Source: Actinomycetes bacterium
GTDB lineage: Bacteria; Actinomycetota; Acidimicrobiia; Acidimicrobiales; Ilumatobacteraceae
Reading direction: 5' to 3'
Assembly: GCA_021414085.1 (NCBI GenBank)
Contig: JAIOPC010000014.1
Span: forward strand, 62,001 to 126,000
Length of the DNA: 64,000 nt
The number at the start of each line of letters is the position of its first letter. Positions within the stretch are counted from its first letter, which is position 1. The notes below the pieces were generated by a model, which ran no database searches, was not told the origin of the DNA, and worked only from the letters and a program-made list of their open reading frames with translations. Below, in pieces: positions 1-7,975 of the stretch. Position numbers and translations under genes: made by a program.

Positions 1-504
1 ATGCGCGTCGGGTTCGTCGAGCACCAAAACATCCGCGCGGCCAGCCAGTGCGGCAGCGAGTGCAACTCGTCGCCGTTGGCCGCCAGACAGTCGACCGCAT
101 CGTTCGCTAGCGAGATCCACGAGGTCGACGTCGCGCAACGCGCGGTGAACGTGGCCGCGCCGCGCACGCGGGTTGGGTGCGAGCTCGCGCATCACTGCGA
201 TCAGGTCGACGTGGTCGAACACCGACAAGCGGCGCGGCACACTGTCGTCTTGCGGCAGGTAACCCAACCGGCGTCGGACGTTCGCCAAGCTGCGATCGAC
301 AACCGCCTCGCCGCCGACGACCAAGGTTCCCTCTGAAGGAGCCGTCACCGTCGCGAGTAGTCGGAGCAGCGTGGTCTTTCCGCATCCGTTGTTTCCGAGC
401 ACGACAGTGACGCCCGCACCGATCGTGAGCGACGGCACGCGGAGCTCGAAGCGCGGCGAGTTGCGGTACGTGACGCCTTCCATGTGCAGGACAGGTGCCG
501 TCAT
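1..504 (-). CDS. ABC transporter ATP-binding protein (3'-truncated by window edge)
   Basis: The 168 visible residues are the N-terminal three quarters of an ABC ATPase. Walker A is GNNGCGKTT (about 38-45), the Q-loop is YLPQD (82-86), the signature LSGGQ is at 139-143, and Walker B VLVLDEPD at 159-166 runs into the window edge. It would sit on the cytoplasmic face and energise an exporter; substrate is not deducible. The ATG overlaps the stop of the upstream membrane-protein gene (ATGA), so the two are translationally coupled and probably form one complex. The C-terminal part, including the H-loop, is outside the window. The family call is firm; any specific role is inference. Confidence 0.9.
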   Translation of the reverse strand, partial: MTAPVLHMEGVTYRNSPRFELRVPSLTIGAGVTVVLGNNGCGKTTLLRLLATVTAPSEGTLVVGGEAVVDRSLANVRRRLGYLPQDDSVPRRLSVFDHVDLIAVMRELAPNPRARRGHVHRALRDVDLVDLASERCGRLSGGQRRRVALAAALAGRADVLVLDEPDAH

Positions 505-1202
505 GCTTCGCTCCAGCGGTCGAGCCGTCGCCGGCTGACTAACAGCGCCGCTGCGGCAATGAGCGCTACAACCGCCGAACCCAGCTGGCCGACGACACGG
601 AACGGGGCGGTTGCGTCGCTGTTGGCTTGAGCAACGATGACAACCATCGTGAGCCAGGCGAGGCCGACACCCAACGCGGCGCGGCGGATGCCGATGTGCG
701 CACCGAAGGCCAGGGCCGTCGTGGTCGTGGCCAACGCAGGCAGCAGCCACGCCAACTGCAACCAGCCGTGCGTCGGCGAGGTGAGCACCGTCAACGCCGA
801 CAGCGTCGCAGCCGCAGTTACGACAGTGATCGTGCGCAGCAAGATCAGTCGCAAGCCCGAAAGCGGCGTCGCCACAGCGACTTCGTGGGCGCGGTCGCTG
901 TGCGGGCCGTACGCAAGCGCGACGCCCAGCACGGGCACGATTGGAGCGAGGGCAAGGAAGACCGCGAGTTGGTCTCCGGGCTTCCACTGCTTCGCGCCAG
1001 CGCTTGCCGCGAGAACCAGCACGAGGCCGACTGCCGCAAACCATGCCCAGCGCAGCACTGGTGTCGCCGCCATCAAGCGGGCGGTGGGTTCCGGAACGCG
1101 CAACGCAAGGAGCGCCCGCTCGAACCGACTGCGCGTCGGGGCGGTGATCTCGCCCATGATCGCGTCGAGGTTGCTCGCCAGTCGTTCGTCGATGCTCTTC
1201 AC
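501..1202 (-). CDS. Six-helix membrane protein, probable ABC permease subunit
   Basis: 233 residues. A charged N-terminal stretch of about 50 residues is followed by about six hydrophobic helices (roughly 52-68, 77-97, 118-140, 146-166, 175-190, 205-222) and a basic tail. I see no recognised motif. It lies between an ECF sigma gene and an ABC ATPase gene, overlapping both by 4 bases (GTGA upstream, ATGA downstream). A membrane partner of the ATPase is therefore the simplest reading. An alternative is a membrane anti-sigma factor, since ECF sigma genes are often followed by one; the cytoplasmic N-terminus would suit that, but no zinc-type Cys/His motif is present. The start is GTG. Confidence 0.75.
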   Translation of the reverse strand: MKSIDERLASNLDAIMGEITAPTRSRFERALLALRVPEPTARLMAATPVLRWAWFAAVGLVLVLAASAGAKQWKPGDQLAVFLALAPIVPVLGVALAYGPHSDRAHEVAVATPLSGLRLILLRTITVVTAAATLSALTVLTSPTHGWLQLAWLLPALATTTTALAFGAHIGIRRAALGVGLAWLTMVVIVAQANSDATAPFRVVGQLGSAVVALIAAAALLVSRRRLDRWSEA

Positions 1203-1708
1203 TTGGTCACCTTCTGAAGCAGATCGCGGGCGCGGGAGAGGCGACTCTTGACGGTGCCCTGTGGAATGCCGAGCAAAGCTGCGGCTTCGGCCGTGGTGAG
1301 TTCATCGATGTACACCGCGCTGACCACGGCGTGCAGATCGGCAGGAAGACGTGACAACAGGTCGTAGGTGCGAGTTCCTGGAGCAGGTAGTGGTTCGGGT
1401 TCTGGCATGGTCGCAACGGGGGTTGGGTGCGGATGACGGCGCAGCTGATCGATCAGCCTGCGCAGCGCGATCGACCACAACCACGCGCCGACCTCGCCCT
1501 TTTCGGGGCGGAACTGGCGAGCACTGCGCCATGCACTGATGAACGTGTCTTGCAGTGCAGTATCGACCAGATCGTCGTCGTTGCATCGCGATTGCAGCCT
1601 CAGCAGCAACCAGCGGGAGTGCCGGTGATAGAGCGCTTCGAGCGCGTGCCGATCGCCTGCTGCCACAGCGGCCAAGAGGTCGGCATCGGTGCGCTCGGGC
1701 GCGGTCAC
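1199..1708 (-). CDS. ECF-type RNA polymerase sigma factor
   Basis: 169 residues with the two-domain ECF layout. Region 2 (about 10-80) contains ALYHRHSRW, DDDLVDTALQDTF and the downstream AWLWSIALRRLIDQLRR. Region 4 (about 112-165) contains LPADLHAVVSAVYIDEL and the helix-turn-helix TTAEAAALLGIPQGTVKSRL. I chose GTG at 1708, just after the first conserved region begins; an in-frame TTG at 1714 is also possible. The reading frame stays open much further upstream, but that extension is antisense to nothing conserved and overlaps the hydroxylase gene in another frame. The stop overlaps the next gene (GTGA), implying co-expression with the membrane protein and ABC ATPase. Confidence 0.88.
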   Translation of the reverse strand: MTAPERTDADLLAAVAAGDRHALEALYHRHSRWLLLRLQSRCNDDDLVDTALQDTFISAWRSARQFRPEKGEVGAWLWSIALRRLIDQLRRHPHPTPVATMPEPEPLPAPGTRTYDLLSRLPADLHAVVSAVYIDELTTAEAAALLGIPQGTVKSRLSRARDLLQKVTK

Positions 1709-1734
1709 ACACAACAGCGTGCCAGTTCCGGCGC

Positions 1735-2679
1735 TCAAACGGCAGCGGCCCGGCGCTGCTTGCGACCTTGGCGCCAATTGCGCCAGTCGGAGCGAAGGCC
1801 GCGCATTGGAAAGGCGAGCTGCTGGATGATTCCGTTGGGCATCGGCCCCGGGATGCCGTAGTTCTGCGGACGCTGATCGCGGGGCATGCGGTACGTGCCG
1901 AACATGATGTCCCAGATCGGAAGGAAGGTGGAGAAGTTGCTGTTGTGTGCTTCGTGCCGCAGCTCGTGATGCCAGTGATGGAACTCGGGAGTCATCACCA
2001 CCGGCCACAACGGGCGCAGGCGGAAGCGCACGTTGAGGTGTGCACCGAGCCCGACAAGGAACTGAATGATGGCAAGCCCACCGGTGACCTTGTTGTCGAC
2101 GCCGGCCGCGATGAATAGAACGATGATCGGCGCGATGAACACGCCATCCAACGGGTGAGCACGAAAGCCTGACACCCAGTCGAGGTGGCGCGTGCTGTGG
2201 TGCACCGAGTGGAAGCGCCAGAACAGAGGGACGGTGTGCGACCAGCGATGCGTCCAGTACACGAGGAAGTCGAACAGCAGAAAGCCGCCGATCACTTGCG
2301 CGAGCGCGGGCAACGACGTGACGAACGGGCGCAGGAGTAGCCCCGGTATCCATGCGAAAGAGAGCACGCCGACGACGATCGCGACGACCAGGGTGATGAA
2401 CTGCAGCGCCGGCTGCGCGGCTGCGTAGGCGAGATCGGTGCGCAAGGCGAGTCGCCGAACCGGCACTGGGTGGCGGCGAAAGAAGCGCTCGAGCGGCCAG
2501 GAGATGATGAACAGCGCGACGATGCCGTTGACTGCCTCGTTGCCGATGAACACGCTGGCGACCGCAGCAGCGACTGCCAGCGACACGAGCACAGTGACGC
2601 GGCGGCTACGCGGTGCACGTTGGCGATTACTGGCGACAGGCGGGGGAAGAACTGGTCGGGAGAGTTCGAGAAGACTCAT
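1735..2679 (-). CDS. Sterol desaturase / fatty acid hydroxylase family membrane protein
   Basis: 314 residues, integral membrane, with the di-iron histidine boxes of the fatty acid hydroxylase superfamily: HRWSH (144-148), HSVHH (157-161), HP (175) and HHWHHELRHEAHNS (234-247). Hydrophobic helices at about 30-60, 85-110, 125-143 and 180-215 surround the boxes. Members hydroxylate or desaturate lipid chains or sterols/carotenoids; the substrate here is unknown. The gene is 26 bp upstream of the ECF sigma gene on the same strand, so both may share a transcript. Family assignment is firm, substrate open. Confidence 0.9.
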   Translation of the reverse strand: MSLLELSRPVLPPPVASNRQRAPRSRRVTVLVSLAVAAAVASVFIGNEAVNGIVALFIISWPLERFFRRHPVPVRRLALRTDLAYAAAQPALQFITLVVAIVVGVLSFAWIPGLLLRPFVTSLPALAQVIGGFLLFDFLVYWTHRWSHTVPLFWRFHSVHHSTRHLDWVSGFRAHPLDGVFIAPIIVLFIAAGVDNKVTGGLAIIQFLVGLGAHLNVRFRLRPLWPVVMTPEFHHWHHELRHEAHNSNFSTFLPIWDIMFGTYRMPRDQRPQNYGIPGPMPNGIIQQLAFPMRGLRSDWRNWRQGRKQRRAAAV

Positions 2680-2695
2680 ACCCCTCTATCGGGGT
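2680..2695 (-). promoter_or_regulatory. Hairpin abutting the hydroxylase start codon
   Basis: On the minus strand ACCCC-GATAGA-GGGGT forms a 5-bp G/C-rich hairpin that ends directly before the ATG. The purine-rich 3' arm is the only Shine-Dalgarno-like sequence, so pairing would hide it. It could modulate translation or be chance. Confidence 0.3.
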
Positions 2696-2722
2696 GAGAG
2701 AGCCGCTCGGTTCACAGCGCCG

Positions 2723-3178
2723 TTAGTTCTGCACCGCCGCGATGAGACGCGCTTTGAAGTCGTTTCCGGCATGGTTCGCCTCAAGCCCAATGAACACGCT
2801 GCCAGGGTTGCTGTTCTCGGTGTTCACGCCATTGACCACAACACCCGAGTCGGGAGCCAAGGCAGCGAGATTCGACTGGCCGTAATCCTGCACGGTGATC
2901 TGATTCAGGCGAGCCGACAGCGCGTGCGGGTTTGTCCGTGGGCCACTGATTGCCCACACCAGCCAACCCTTGGTGATGATCGCGGCCCCGTAGACGAGCT
3001 CTTCCTTGCCGAACAGACCCTTCTTTGGCCGCACCGAGGTGGTCTCAACGCCGTCGCCGGCATCTGCAAGGATCGCACCCAAGTTGAATTTCGCAACGTG
3101 TTCACGAATGGCGGCGGCGAGCTCTGGGCGCATCGACTGAAGGCTGCAAACGCGCGTCGTTCTCGTGTACTGGGTCAT
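2723..3178 (-). CDS. Conserved-looking hypothetical protein
   Basis: 151 residues, soluble, no signal peptide or membrane segment. I do not recognise the family. It has a central stretch with alternating strands (GAAIITKGWLVWAISG, about 71-86) and a later VVVNGVNTENSNPGSVFIGL (about 120-140), suggesting a small alpha/beta or beta-rich fold. It begins 8 bases after the stop of the short-chain dehydrogenase gene, so the two are probably co-transcribed. The ATG at 3178 was chosen because upstream codons overlap the dehydrogenase gene. Function unknown. Confidence 0.75.
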   Translation of the reverse strand: MTQYTRTTRVCSLQSMRPELAAAIREHVAKFNLGAILADAGDGVETTSVRPKKGLFGKEELVYGAAIITKGWLVWAISGPRTNPHALSARLNQITVQDYGQSNLAALAPDSGVVVNGVNTENSNPGSVFIGLEANHAGNDFKARLIAAVQN

Positions 3179-3186
3179 CGAAAGTT

Positions 3187-4077
3187 CTAGATCTGCAGGC
3201 CGAACCGGTCGGCGAACGCGTGGTAATAGTCGTCGTCGTCCTCGATCGTGCCAAGGGCGACCCATTGCTGATCGGTCATCGCTGCGCGGCCATCGATTAA
3301 CTCCTTGGCTCCCCAGCTGACGGGGTAGCGCAGTTGCGGTTGGTCGGTGGTGATCGCGTGATGCACCACCTTGCCAACCTCGAATGGGTCGGTTGCGTTG
3401 GCAAGACCAGCCGCGTACATCTGGAACATGCGGCGGTAGGCGGCGTCGTACGCGCCGGACTGATTGGGGGCGTCGATGTTCTTGGCGAAGATCGCACTCT
3501 TGGTCACACCCGGCTCGACGATGGCGACTCGAATGCCGAATGGCGCAACCTCTTGGGCGAGGCCTTCGCTGAGACCTTCCAGCGCCCACTTGGAAGTGAC
3601 ATACGGACTTTGTGCAAGCGCTGCAATCTTGCCAACCACCGACGTGATGTTGACGATGGTGCCGCGGCGACGCTCGCGCATACCGGGCAGCACCTGTTGT
3701 TGGCAGCGCACCGCGCCGCAAAGGTTGACGTTCATGATGTCGAGGTACATCTGCGGCGGGCATTCTTCGGCGACGGCGTTGCCGCCCACGCCAGCGTTGT
3801 TGACAAGCACGTCGACTACGCCGTCTGTCTCCGTGAGAATGCGCGCGAAGCCAGCCGCAACCGAATCGTCTGAGGCGACATCGAGCTCGATCAACTTCAC
3901 TTCAACGCCTGCATGTTCGGCCATCACGCCCAACTTGGCTGCCTTGTCGAGGCTGCGCACAGTGCCGTACACAACGAAGCCCTGCCCAGCAAGGTGGATG
4001 GCAGTGGCGCGACCGATGCCGCTGTTCGCGCCGGTAACAACAGCGATGGGCGTCGTTGCGTGAACGGGTTCAGTCAT
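3187..4077 (-). CDS. Short-chain dehydrogenase/reductase
   Basis: 296 residues, classical SDR. Cofactor motif TGANSGIG (15-22), NNAG (93-96), catalytic Ser146 in NITSVVG, and YVTSK with Tyr159 and Lys163 are all present. The Arg41 after the second strand (GTVRS) suggests NADP preference, though this is only a rule of thumb. The C-terminus is longer than the usual 250 residues and ends in an acidic IEDDDDYYHAF segment. It overlaps the upstream gene by 8 bases and is followed after 8 bases by a hypothetical gene, forming a three-gene unit. Substrate cannot be read from the sequence. Confidence 0.92.
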   Translation of the reverse strand: MTEPVHATTPIAVVTGANSGIGRATAIHLAGQGFVVYGTVRSLDKAAKLGVMAEHAGVEVKLIELDVASDDSVAAGFARILTETDGVVDVLVNNAGVGGNAVAEECPPQMYLDIMNVNLCGAVRCQQQVLPGMRERRRGTIVNITSVVGKIAALAQSPYVTSKWALEGLSEGLAQEVAPFGIRVAIVEPGVTKSAIFAKNIDAPNQSGAYDAAYRRMFQMYAAGLANATDPFEVGKVVHHAITTDQPQLRYPVSWGAKELIDGRAAMTDQQWVALGTIEDDDDYYHAFADRFGLQI

Positions 4078-4591
4078 GGTCGCCGATCGTAGGCGCGAAC
4101 TCGTCGTACCACACCGGGTCGGGGTCGCAGCCGAGGGCGAGGCTGCGCACGCGGTTGCCGTCGGTCAACAGCACATCGAGCAACAGCAATCCCTGCGCCA
4201 TGTGTGCCCTCCGCAGCGCGTGATAGCCGCGACGGTCAACTTCCGAAGGGGGACCGTCGGGCACCTCGTTGTCGATCACGATGCTGATCGTCTGGCAGAA
4301 CGGCGCTTCAACGCCGGGCAGGTTCGACATGCCGATCAGTAAGCCGACCTCAGCCGGCGGGTCGAGCAGCATTGCCGTGATGCGACGACGCTCGTCGAGC
4401 AAGGCAAGGACTTCGTGGCACACCGGCATGTCCAGCACTTCGGTGGCCAACATGACGGCGTCGGAGAACTCGGCGACAACGATTGGGTCGTCGGGACTGG
4501 GGAGAAAGATGCTCCACGGGTGATCGCCAGATTCCAGCTGCAACGACTGCTGGCGACGACGAGGCAAGCGCAAACGCGGCTTGAACGACAT
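4070..4591 (-). CDS. Hypothetical protein
   Basis: 173 residues, soluble, family not recognised. A basic N-terminus (FKPRLRLPRRRQQ) precedes an alpha/beta-like body. The start at 4591 is set by a strong GGAGG five bases upstream; an earlier in-frame ATG at 4615 lies upstream of that Shine-Dalgarno and is less likely. The stop lies inside the dehydrogenase gene (8-base overlap), which indicates coupling. The middle (about 75-130) mentions of note are CHEVLALLDERRRI and a hydrophobic ISIVIDNEV strand. No function proposed. Confidence 0.75.
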   Translation of the reverse strand: MSFKPRLRLPRRRQQSLQLESGDHPWSIFLPSPDDPIVVAEFSDAVMLATEVLDMPVCHEVLALLDERRRITAMLLDPPAEVGLLIGMSNLPGVEAPFCQTISIVIDNEVPDGPPSEVDRRGYHALRRAHMAQGLLLLDVLLTDGNRVRSLALGCDPDPVWYDEFAPTIGDHD

Positions 4592-4674
4592 GACTTCCTC
4601 CAAAGAAAACTGCAAGGTCGTGAACGACCGGAGTTGATTCCGGGGGAAGCCGTTGCGGCGAGACTATCGGTGCG

Positions 4675-5139
4675 TTACAGCAGTTCCGCTACGTGGGGAG
4701 CGATCTGTTCCGGCGTCACGCCGGTGCCAAAGCGCTGCACTTTGCCGTTGCGGTCGACCAGGAACTTCTCGAAGTTCCACTTGATGTCTTCTCCGTCGGT
4801 CTGTTCCTTCAGCCACGTGTAGAGCTCGCACGCAGCGTCGCCGTTGACCTCGATCTTGGCGAACATCGGAAACGCGACGTCGTACTTGGTCTGCACGAAC
4901 TTGAGGATGTCGGCATCCGGGTCGGGCTCTTGCTTGCCGAACTGGTTGCACGGGAAACCCATCACGGCGAAGCCGGCGGCTTTGTTGTCTTCGTGGAGAG
5001 TACGCAGACCTGCGTACTGCGGGGTAGCGCCTCAATAAGTGGCGACGTTGACCAGCAGCAGCACTTGGCCGCGGTAGTCGGCAAGGTTGACGTCCTCGCC
5101 GGTGATCGACTTCATCGTCAGGTCAAACATGTCGCTCAT
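4675..5139 (-). CDS. Glutathione peroxidase with selenocysteine at an in-frame TGA (Sec36)
   Basis: 154 residues when the TGA at 5034-5032 is read as selenocysteine. Both sides of the TGA are in one frame and match the GPx family without a gap: upstream GQVLLLVNVATY, then Sec36, then GATPQYAGLRTL, FPCNQFGKQEP and IKWNFEKFLVD. The family peroxidatic Cys/Sec falls exactly on this codon, and the other tetrad residues are present (Gln70, Trp121, Asn122). The enzyme reduces peroxides; in bacteria the electron donor is often thioredoxin. The ATG overlaps the stop of the P-type ATPase gene (ATGA). Automatic gene callers will split or truncate this gene or call it a pseudogene. Dedicated selenocysteine machinery should exist elsewhere in the genome. 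Confidence 0.88.
4999..5034 (-). promoter_or_regulatory. Candidate bacterial SECIS element (UGA plus downstream hairpin)
   Basis: Thirteen nucleotides after the UGA, the mRNA can form a perfect 7-bp stem AGUACGC/GCGUACU with loop AGGUCU. The loop starts 20 nt after the UGA and has G at its second position, both within what is described for bacterial SECIS elements. The core GCAGGUCUGC equals, as far as I remember, the apical stem-loop of the E. coli fdhF element. It encodes conserved GPx residues at the same time. Confidence 0.8.
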
Positions 5140-7511
5140 CGCTTCACTCTATCTCGCTGAGCCACTCGAGAACCGAGCTCGAGCAGTGGCCATGCGGCCG
5201 CGATCAGCCCTGCGGCGAGGCCGTACGCCCAGCCCGCGGTCGTGGGGAGTTCGAACCAATCGCGGCCTGTGGGGATCACGAACGCCAACGCGAAGAGTGC
5301 TGTCATCGTGATCACCAGCCCGCGGCGCAGGTGATTCAGCGGGCGCGCAACGCGGAACAGGTTCATCAGCGCAACCGAACCGGCGACGAGCACGGCGACC
5401 GTTCGCGCGTGGTCGCTGTCGATCGATTCGTCGAGTTGGGCGATGGCGAACACCGTCATGGTCGCCGCCGCGATCACGATTCCGGCCGGCACGGCGCGGC
5501 CGAGAACGCGTGGCATGAAGCCCTTCGCGACGCGCTGATCGTTGGGTTCCAGCGCAAGGAAGAAGGCGGGCAATCCGATCGTGAACCAGCTGAGGATCGA
5601 GAGGTGGATCGGGCGCAATGGGTAGGCGAGTGCGAATACGCCTGTGAGTACTGACAGCACCACCGAGTAGACGGTCTTGGCGAGAAACAGACTGGCGACG
5701 CGTTCGATGTTGTTGATCACGCGGCGGCCTTCGCTCACCACCGCGGGCATGGCAGAGAAGTTGGAATCCATCAGCACGAGCTGCGCGACACCGCGCGTTG
5801 CCTCGCTGCCCGACGCCATCGCGATGCCGCAGTCGCTGTCTTTCAAGGCGAGCACGTCGTTGACGCCGTCGCCGGTCATCGCCACCGTGTGACCGCGAGC
5901 CTGAAGTGCGCGCACCATCGCCCGCTTCTGGTGTGGCGTCACGCGGCCGAAAATCGTGCCGCTCTCGATTGCGTCGGCGAACTCCTTGCTGTCCTCATCG
6001 GGCAGCGTCGTGGCGTTGACGTTGTCTTCCCATCCGACAAGGCCCGCCTTCTGCGCGACAGCGCCGACGGTCACGTTGTTGTCGCCGCTGATCACCTTCA
6101 CGATCACGCCCTGGTCAGCGAAGTACTTGAGTGTCGCGGGCGCATCGGCGCGCATCACGTCTTCTAGCAAGACGAGTGCCACGGGACGAACCTTGGGGAG
6201 CTCCATGTCCTCGCTTGCAAAGGTTGTGTCCGTGCCGGCCAGTACGAGCACGCGTTCGCCGGTCGCAGCGTGCTGCTCGACCTGTTCCTGCAAAGCACCC
6301 GTGTATGCCTTGCCGAGCACATTCTCCGGAGCGCCGAGCACCCAGCTGCCGGCGGGCTTGCCGTCCGCGGTGGTGAAGGTCATGCCACCCCACTTACGGC
6401 CGGAAGAGAACGGCACCCGCCCGGTGACGAGCCACGTGGTCGGCTCGGTGAAGTGAGTACCCAGCGCGACGGTGGTGGCGTTGGGGTCGGGGTCGAGTTG
6501 CGCAAGTGCACACAACACAGGGTCGATGACTGCGCGATCTTCGCCGTCCATCGCCTTCACATCGGAAAGAGCAAGCGAGCCTTCGGTGATGGTTCCGGTC
6601 TTGTCCGCGCACAGCACATCGACGCGCGCGAGCACTTCGATTGCGGGAAGCTCCTGCACAAGGCAGCGTTGGCGAGCGAGTCGCACAACGCCGACGGCGA
6701 AGGCAACGCTGGTCAGCAGCACCAGGCCCTCGGGCACCATGCCGACCAAGCCGGCAACAGTGCTGATGATCGACTCTTGCCAGCCTTCGTGTCGCCGCAG
6801 GAACTGACTGCTCGCGAGCAGTAAGCCAACGGGGATGATGAGGTAGCCGACCCAGGTGACGATGCGGTTGATGTCGTTGCGCAGGGGCGAGTTGACGAGC
6901 GTGAAGCGGCGCGCTTCCTCGGCGAGTTTGATTGCGTAGTTTTCGGCGCCGACCTTCGTCACCAGCATGCGACCGGTGCCGGCGACGACGGCGCTGCCGC
7001 TGAGCACTTCGTCGCCTGGGCCTTTGCTAACCGCGTCGGCTTCGCCGGTGAGATGCGACTCGTCCAGCTCGAGGTTTTCGCCGGAGAGCACCTCGCCGTC
7101 GGCAACGACCTGAGCGCCCGAGCGCAGTTCAACGACGTCGTCGAGCACGAGTTCGTGCACCGCGAGTTCGACCACCTCGCCGTCGCGCACTGCTTGCGCC
7201 TTCGGCGCGCTGATCACGCTCAGCGAATCGAGCACTTTCTTCGCCCGTAGCTCCTGTACGACGCCGATCACGCTGTTGGCAACGATGACGCCGCCGAACA
7301 ACGCATCCTTCGGTGAGCCAGCGGCGATCACGAGCGCGGCCAGCACGCCAATGACGAGGTTGATCGGTGCCAGCACGTTGGCGCGGATGATCTGGCCGAC
7401 GCTGCGCGTGGGAGCGTCGGGGATGGCATTGGTCTCGCCGCGTGCCACCCGCTCGGCGACCTCGGCAGTCGTCAGGCCAGTCGTTGGGTCGGTCTTCGCG
7501 TCGGTATTCAC
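5136..7511 (-). CDS. P-type cation ATPase, CtpE-like
   Basis: 791 residues. Signature elements: actuator motif LTGEAD (about 154-159), MVPEGL in the ion-binding helix (about 258-263), phosphorylation site DKTGTITEG (about 304-312), hinge TGDGVND (about 543-549). Helices cluster near 45-90, 215-290 and 605-785. The MVPEGLVLLTSVAFA context and length resemble mycobacterial CtpE, described as a calcium uptake ATPase; the ion here is inferred, not shown. The start is GTG with no Shine-Dalgarno but a TATAG box 10 bases away, suggesting a leaderless mRNA. It is divergent from the PPOX gene by 27 bp and coupled to the glutathione peroxidase gene. Confidence 0.9.
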   Translation of the reverse strand: MNTDAKTDPTTGLTTAEVAERVARGETNAIPDAPTRSVGQIIRANVLAPINLVIGVLAALVIAAGSPKDALFGGVIVANSVIGVVQELRAKKVLDSLSVISAPKAQAVRDGEVVELAVHELVLDDVVELRSGAQVVADGEVLSGENLELDESHLTGEADAVSKGPGDEVLSGSAVVAGTGRMLVTKVGAENYAIKLAEEARRFTLVNSPLRNDINRIVTWVGYLIIPVGLLLASSQFLRRHEGWQESIISTVAGLVGMVPEGLVLLTSVAFAVGVVRLARQRCLVQELPAIEVLARVDVLCADKTGTITEGSLALSDVKAMDGEDRAVIDPVLCALAQLDPDPNATTVALGTHFTEPTTWLVTGRVPFSSGRKWGGMTFTTADGKPAGSWVLGAPENVLGKAYTGALQEQVEQHAATGERVLVLAGTDTTFASEDMELPKVRPVALVLLEDVMRADAPATLKYFADQGVIVKVISGDNNVTVGAVAQKAGLVGWEDNVNATTLPDEDSKEFADAIESGTIFGRVTPHQKRAMVRALQARGHTVAMTGDGVNDVLALKDSDCGIAMASGSEATRGVAQLVLMDSNFSAMPAVVSEGRRVINNIERVASLFLAKTVYSVVLSVLTGVFALAYPLRPIHLSILSWFTIGLPAFFLALEPNDQRVAKGFMPRVLGRAVPAGIVIAAATMTVFAIAQLDESIDSDHARTVAVLVAGSVALMNLFRVARPLNHLRRGLVITMTALFALAFVIPTGRDWFELPTTAGWAYGLAAGLIAAAWPLLELGSRVAQRDRVKR

Positions 7512-7521
7512 AGAGGTGAAC

Positions 7522-7527
7522 CTATAG
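7522..7527. promoter_or_regulatory. Symmetric CTATAG box between divergent starts
   Basis: The 27-bp gap between the ATPase start (7511, minus) and the PPOX start (7539, plus) contains the self-complementary hexamer CTATAG, 10 and 11 bases from the two start codons. It resembles a -10 element in both directions and neither gene has a Shine-Dalgarno, so one box could drive two nearly leaderless transcripts. Confidence 0.4.
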
Positions 7528-7538
7528 CGTCCACGCTC

Positions 7539-7925
7539 ATGGCCATCAGCGACGAGAAGTACGTACTGCTCACCACGTTTCGTAAGTCGGGTGACGCAGT
7601 TGCGACGCCGGTGTGGATCGTTGGGTTGCCCGACGGCACGGCCGGCTTCACCACCGAGCCCGATGCTGGCAAGGTGAAGCGCATTCGCAACACGCCGCGG
7701 GTCACGTTGCAGCCATGCTCGGTTAGCGGCAAGGTGAAGCCTGGCTCAGAGGTGGTGGAGGCCACGGCAACAGTGAAGGTCGGTGCCGATGCGCAGGCGA
7801 TTCACAAGGCGATCCGCAAGAAGTACCCGGTGATGGTTTCGCTGATGGCGGTTCCCGCGTTCTTCACGAAGCTGATTCGCCGCAAGCCCGCAACCGAGTG
7901 TGCAATCCATCTCACGTTCGTGTAG
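7539..7925 (+). CDS. PPOX-class F420/FMN split-barrel oxidoreductase
   Basis: 128 residues with the pyridoxamine-phosphate-oxidase-like split beta barrel: KYVLLTTFRKSGDAVATPVW (7-26), then TTEPDAGKVKRIRNTPRVTL (38-57), a pattern typical of actinobacterial F420H2-dependent PPOX enzymes. The lysine/arginine-rich KVKRIRN segment is the usual phosphate/F420-binding strand. Substrate unknown; relatives reduce quinones, biliverdin or other conjugated compounds. It stands alone, divergent from the ATPase gene. F420 rather than FMN as cofactor is inferred from the motif. Confidence 0.85.
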   Translation: MAISDEKYVLLTTFRKSGDAVATPVWIVGLPDGTAGFTTEPDAGKVKRIRNTPRVTLQPCSVSGKVKPGSEVVEATATVKVGADAQAIHKAIRKKYPVMVSLMAVPAFFTKLIRRKPATECAIHLTFV

Positions 7926-7975
7926 GTCGGTAGCTCGCTCTCGCCGCATTCGTGATGGACGTTTATACCTGGTAG

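Noticed and set aside
1709-2353. Long N-terminal extension of the ECF sigma factor frame
   Set aside because: It overlaps the well-supported hydroxylase gene in another frame and has no family resemblance; the sigma fold begins at about 1708.
4664-5139. Glutathione peroxidase as a pseudogene or sequencing error
   Set aside because: The stop is a TGA at the exact catalytic position, the frame is unchanged on both sides, all other catalytic residues are intact, and a SECIS-like hairpin follows at the right distance.
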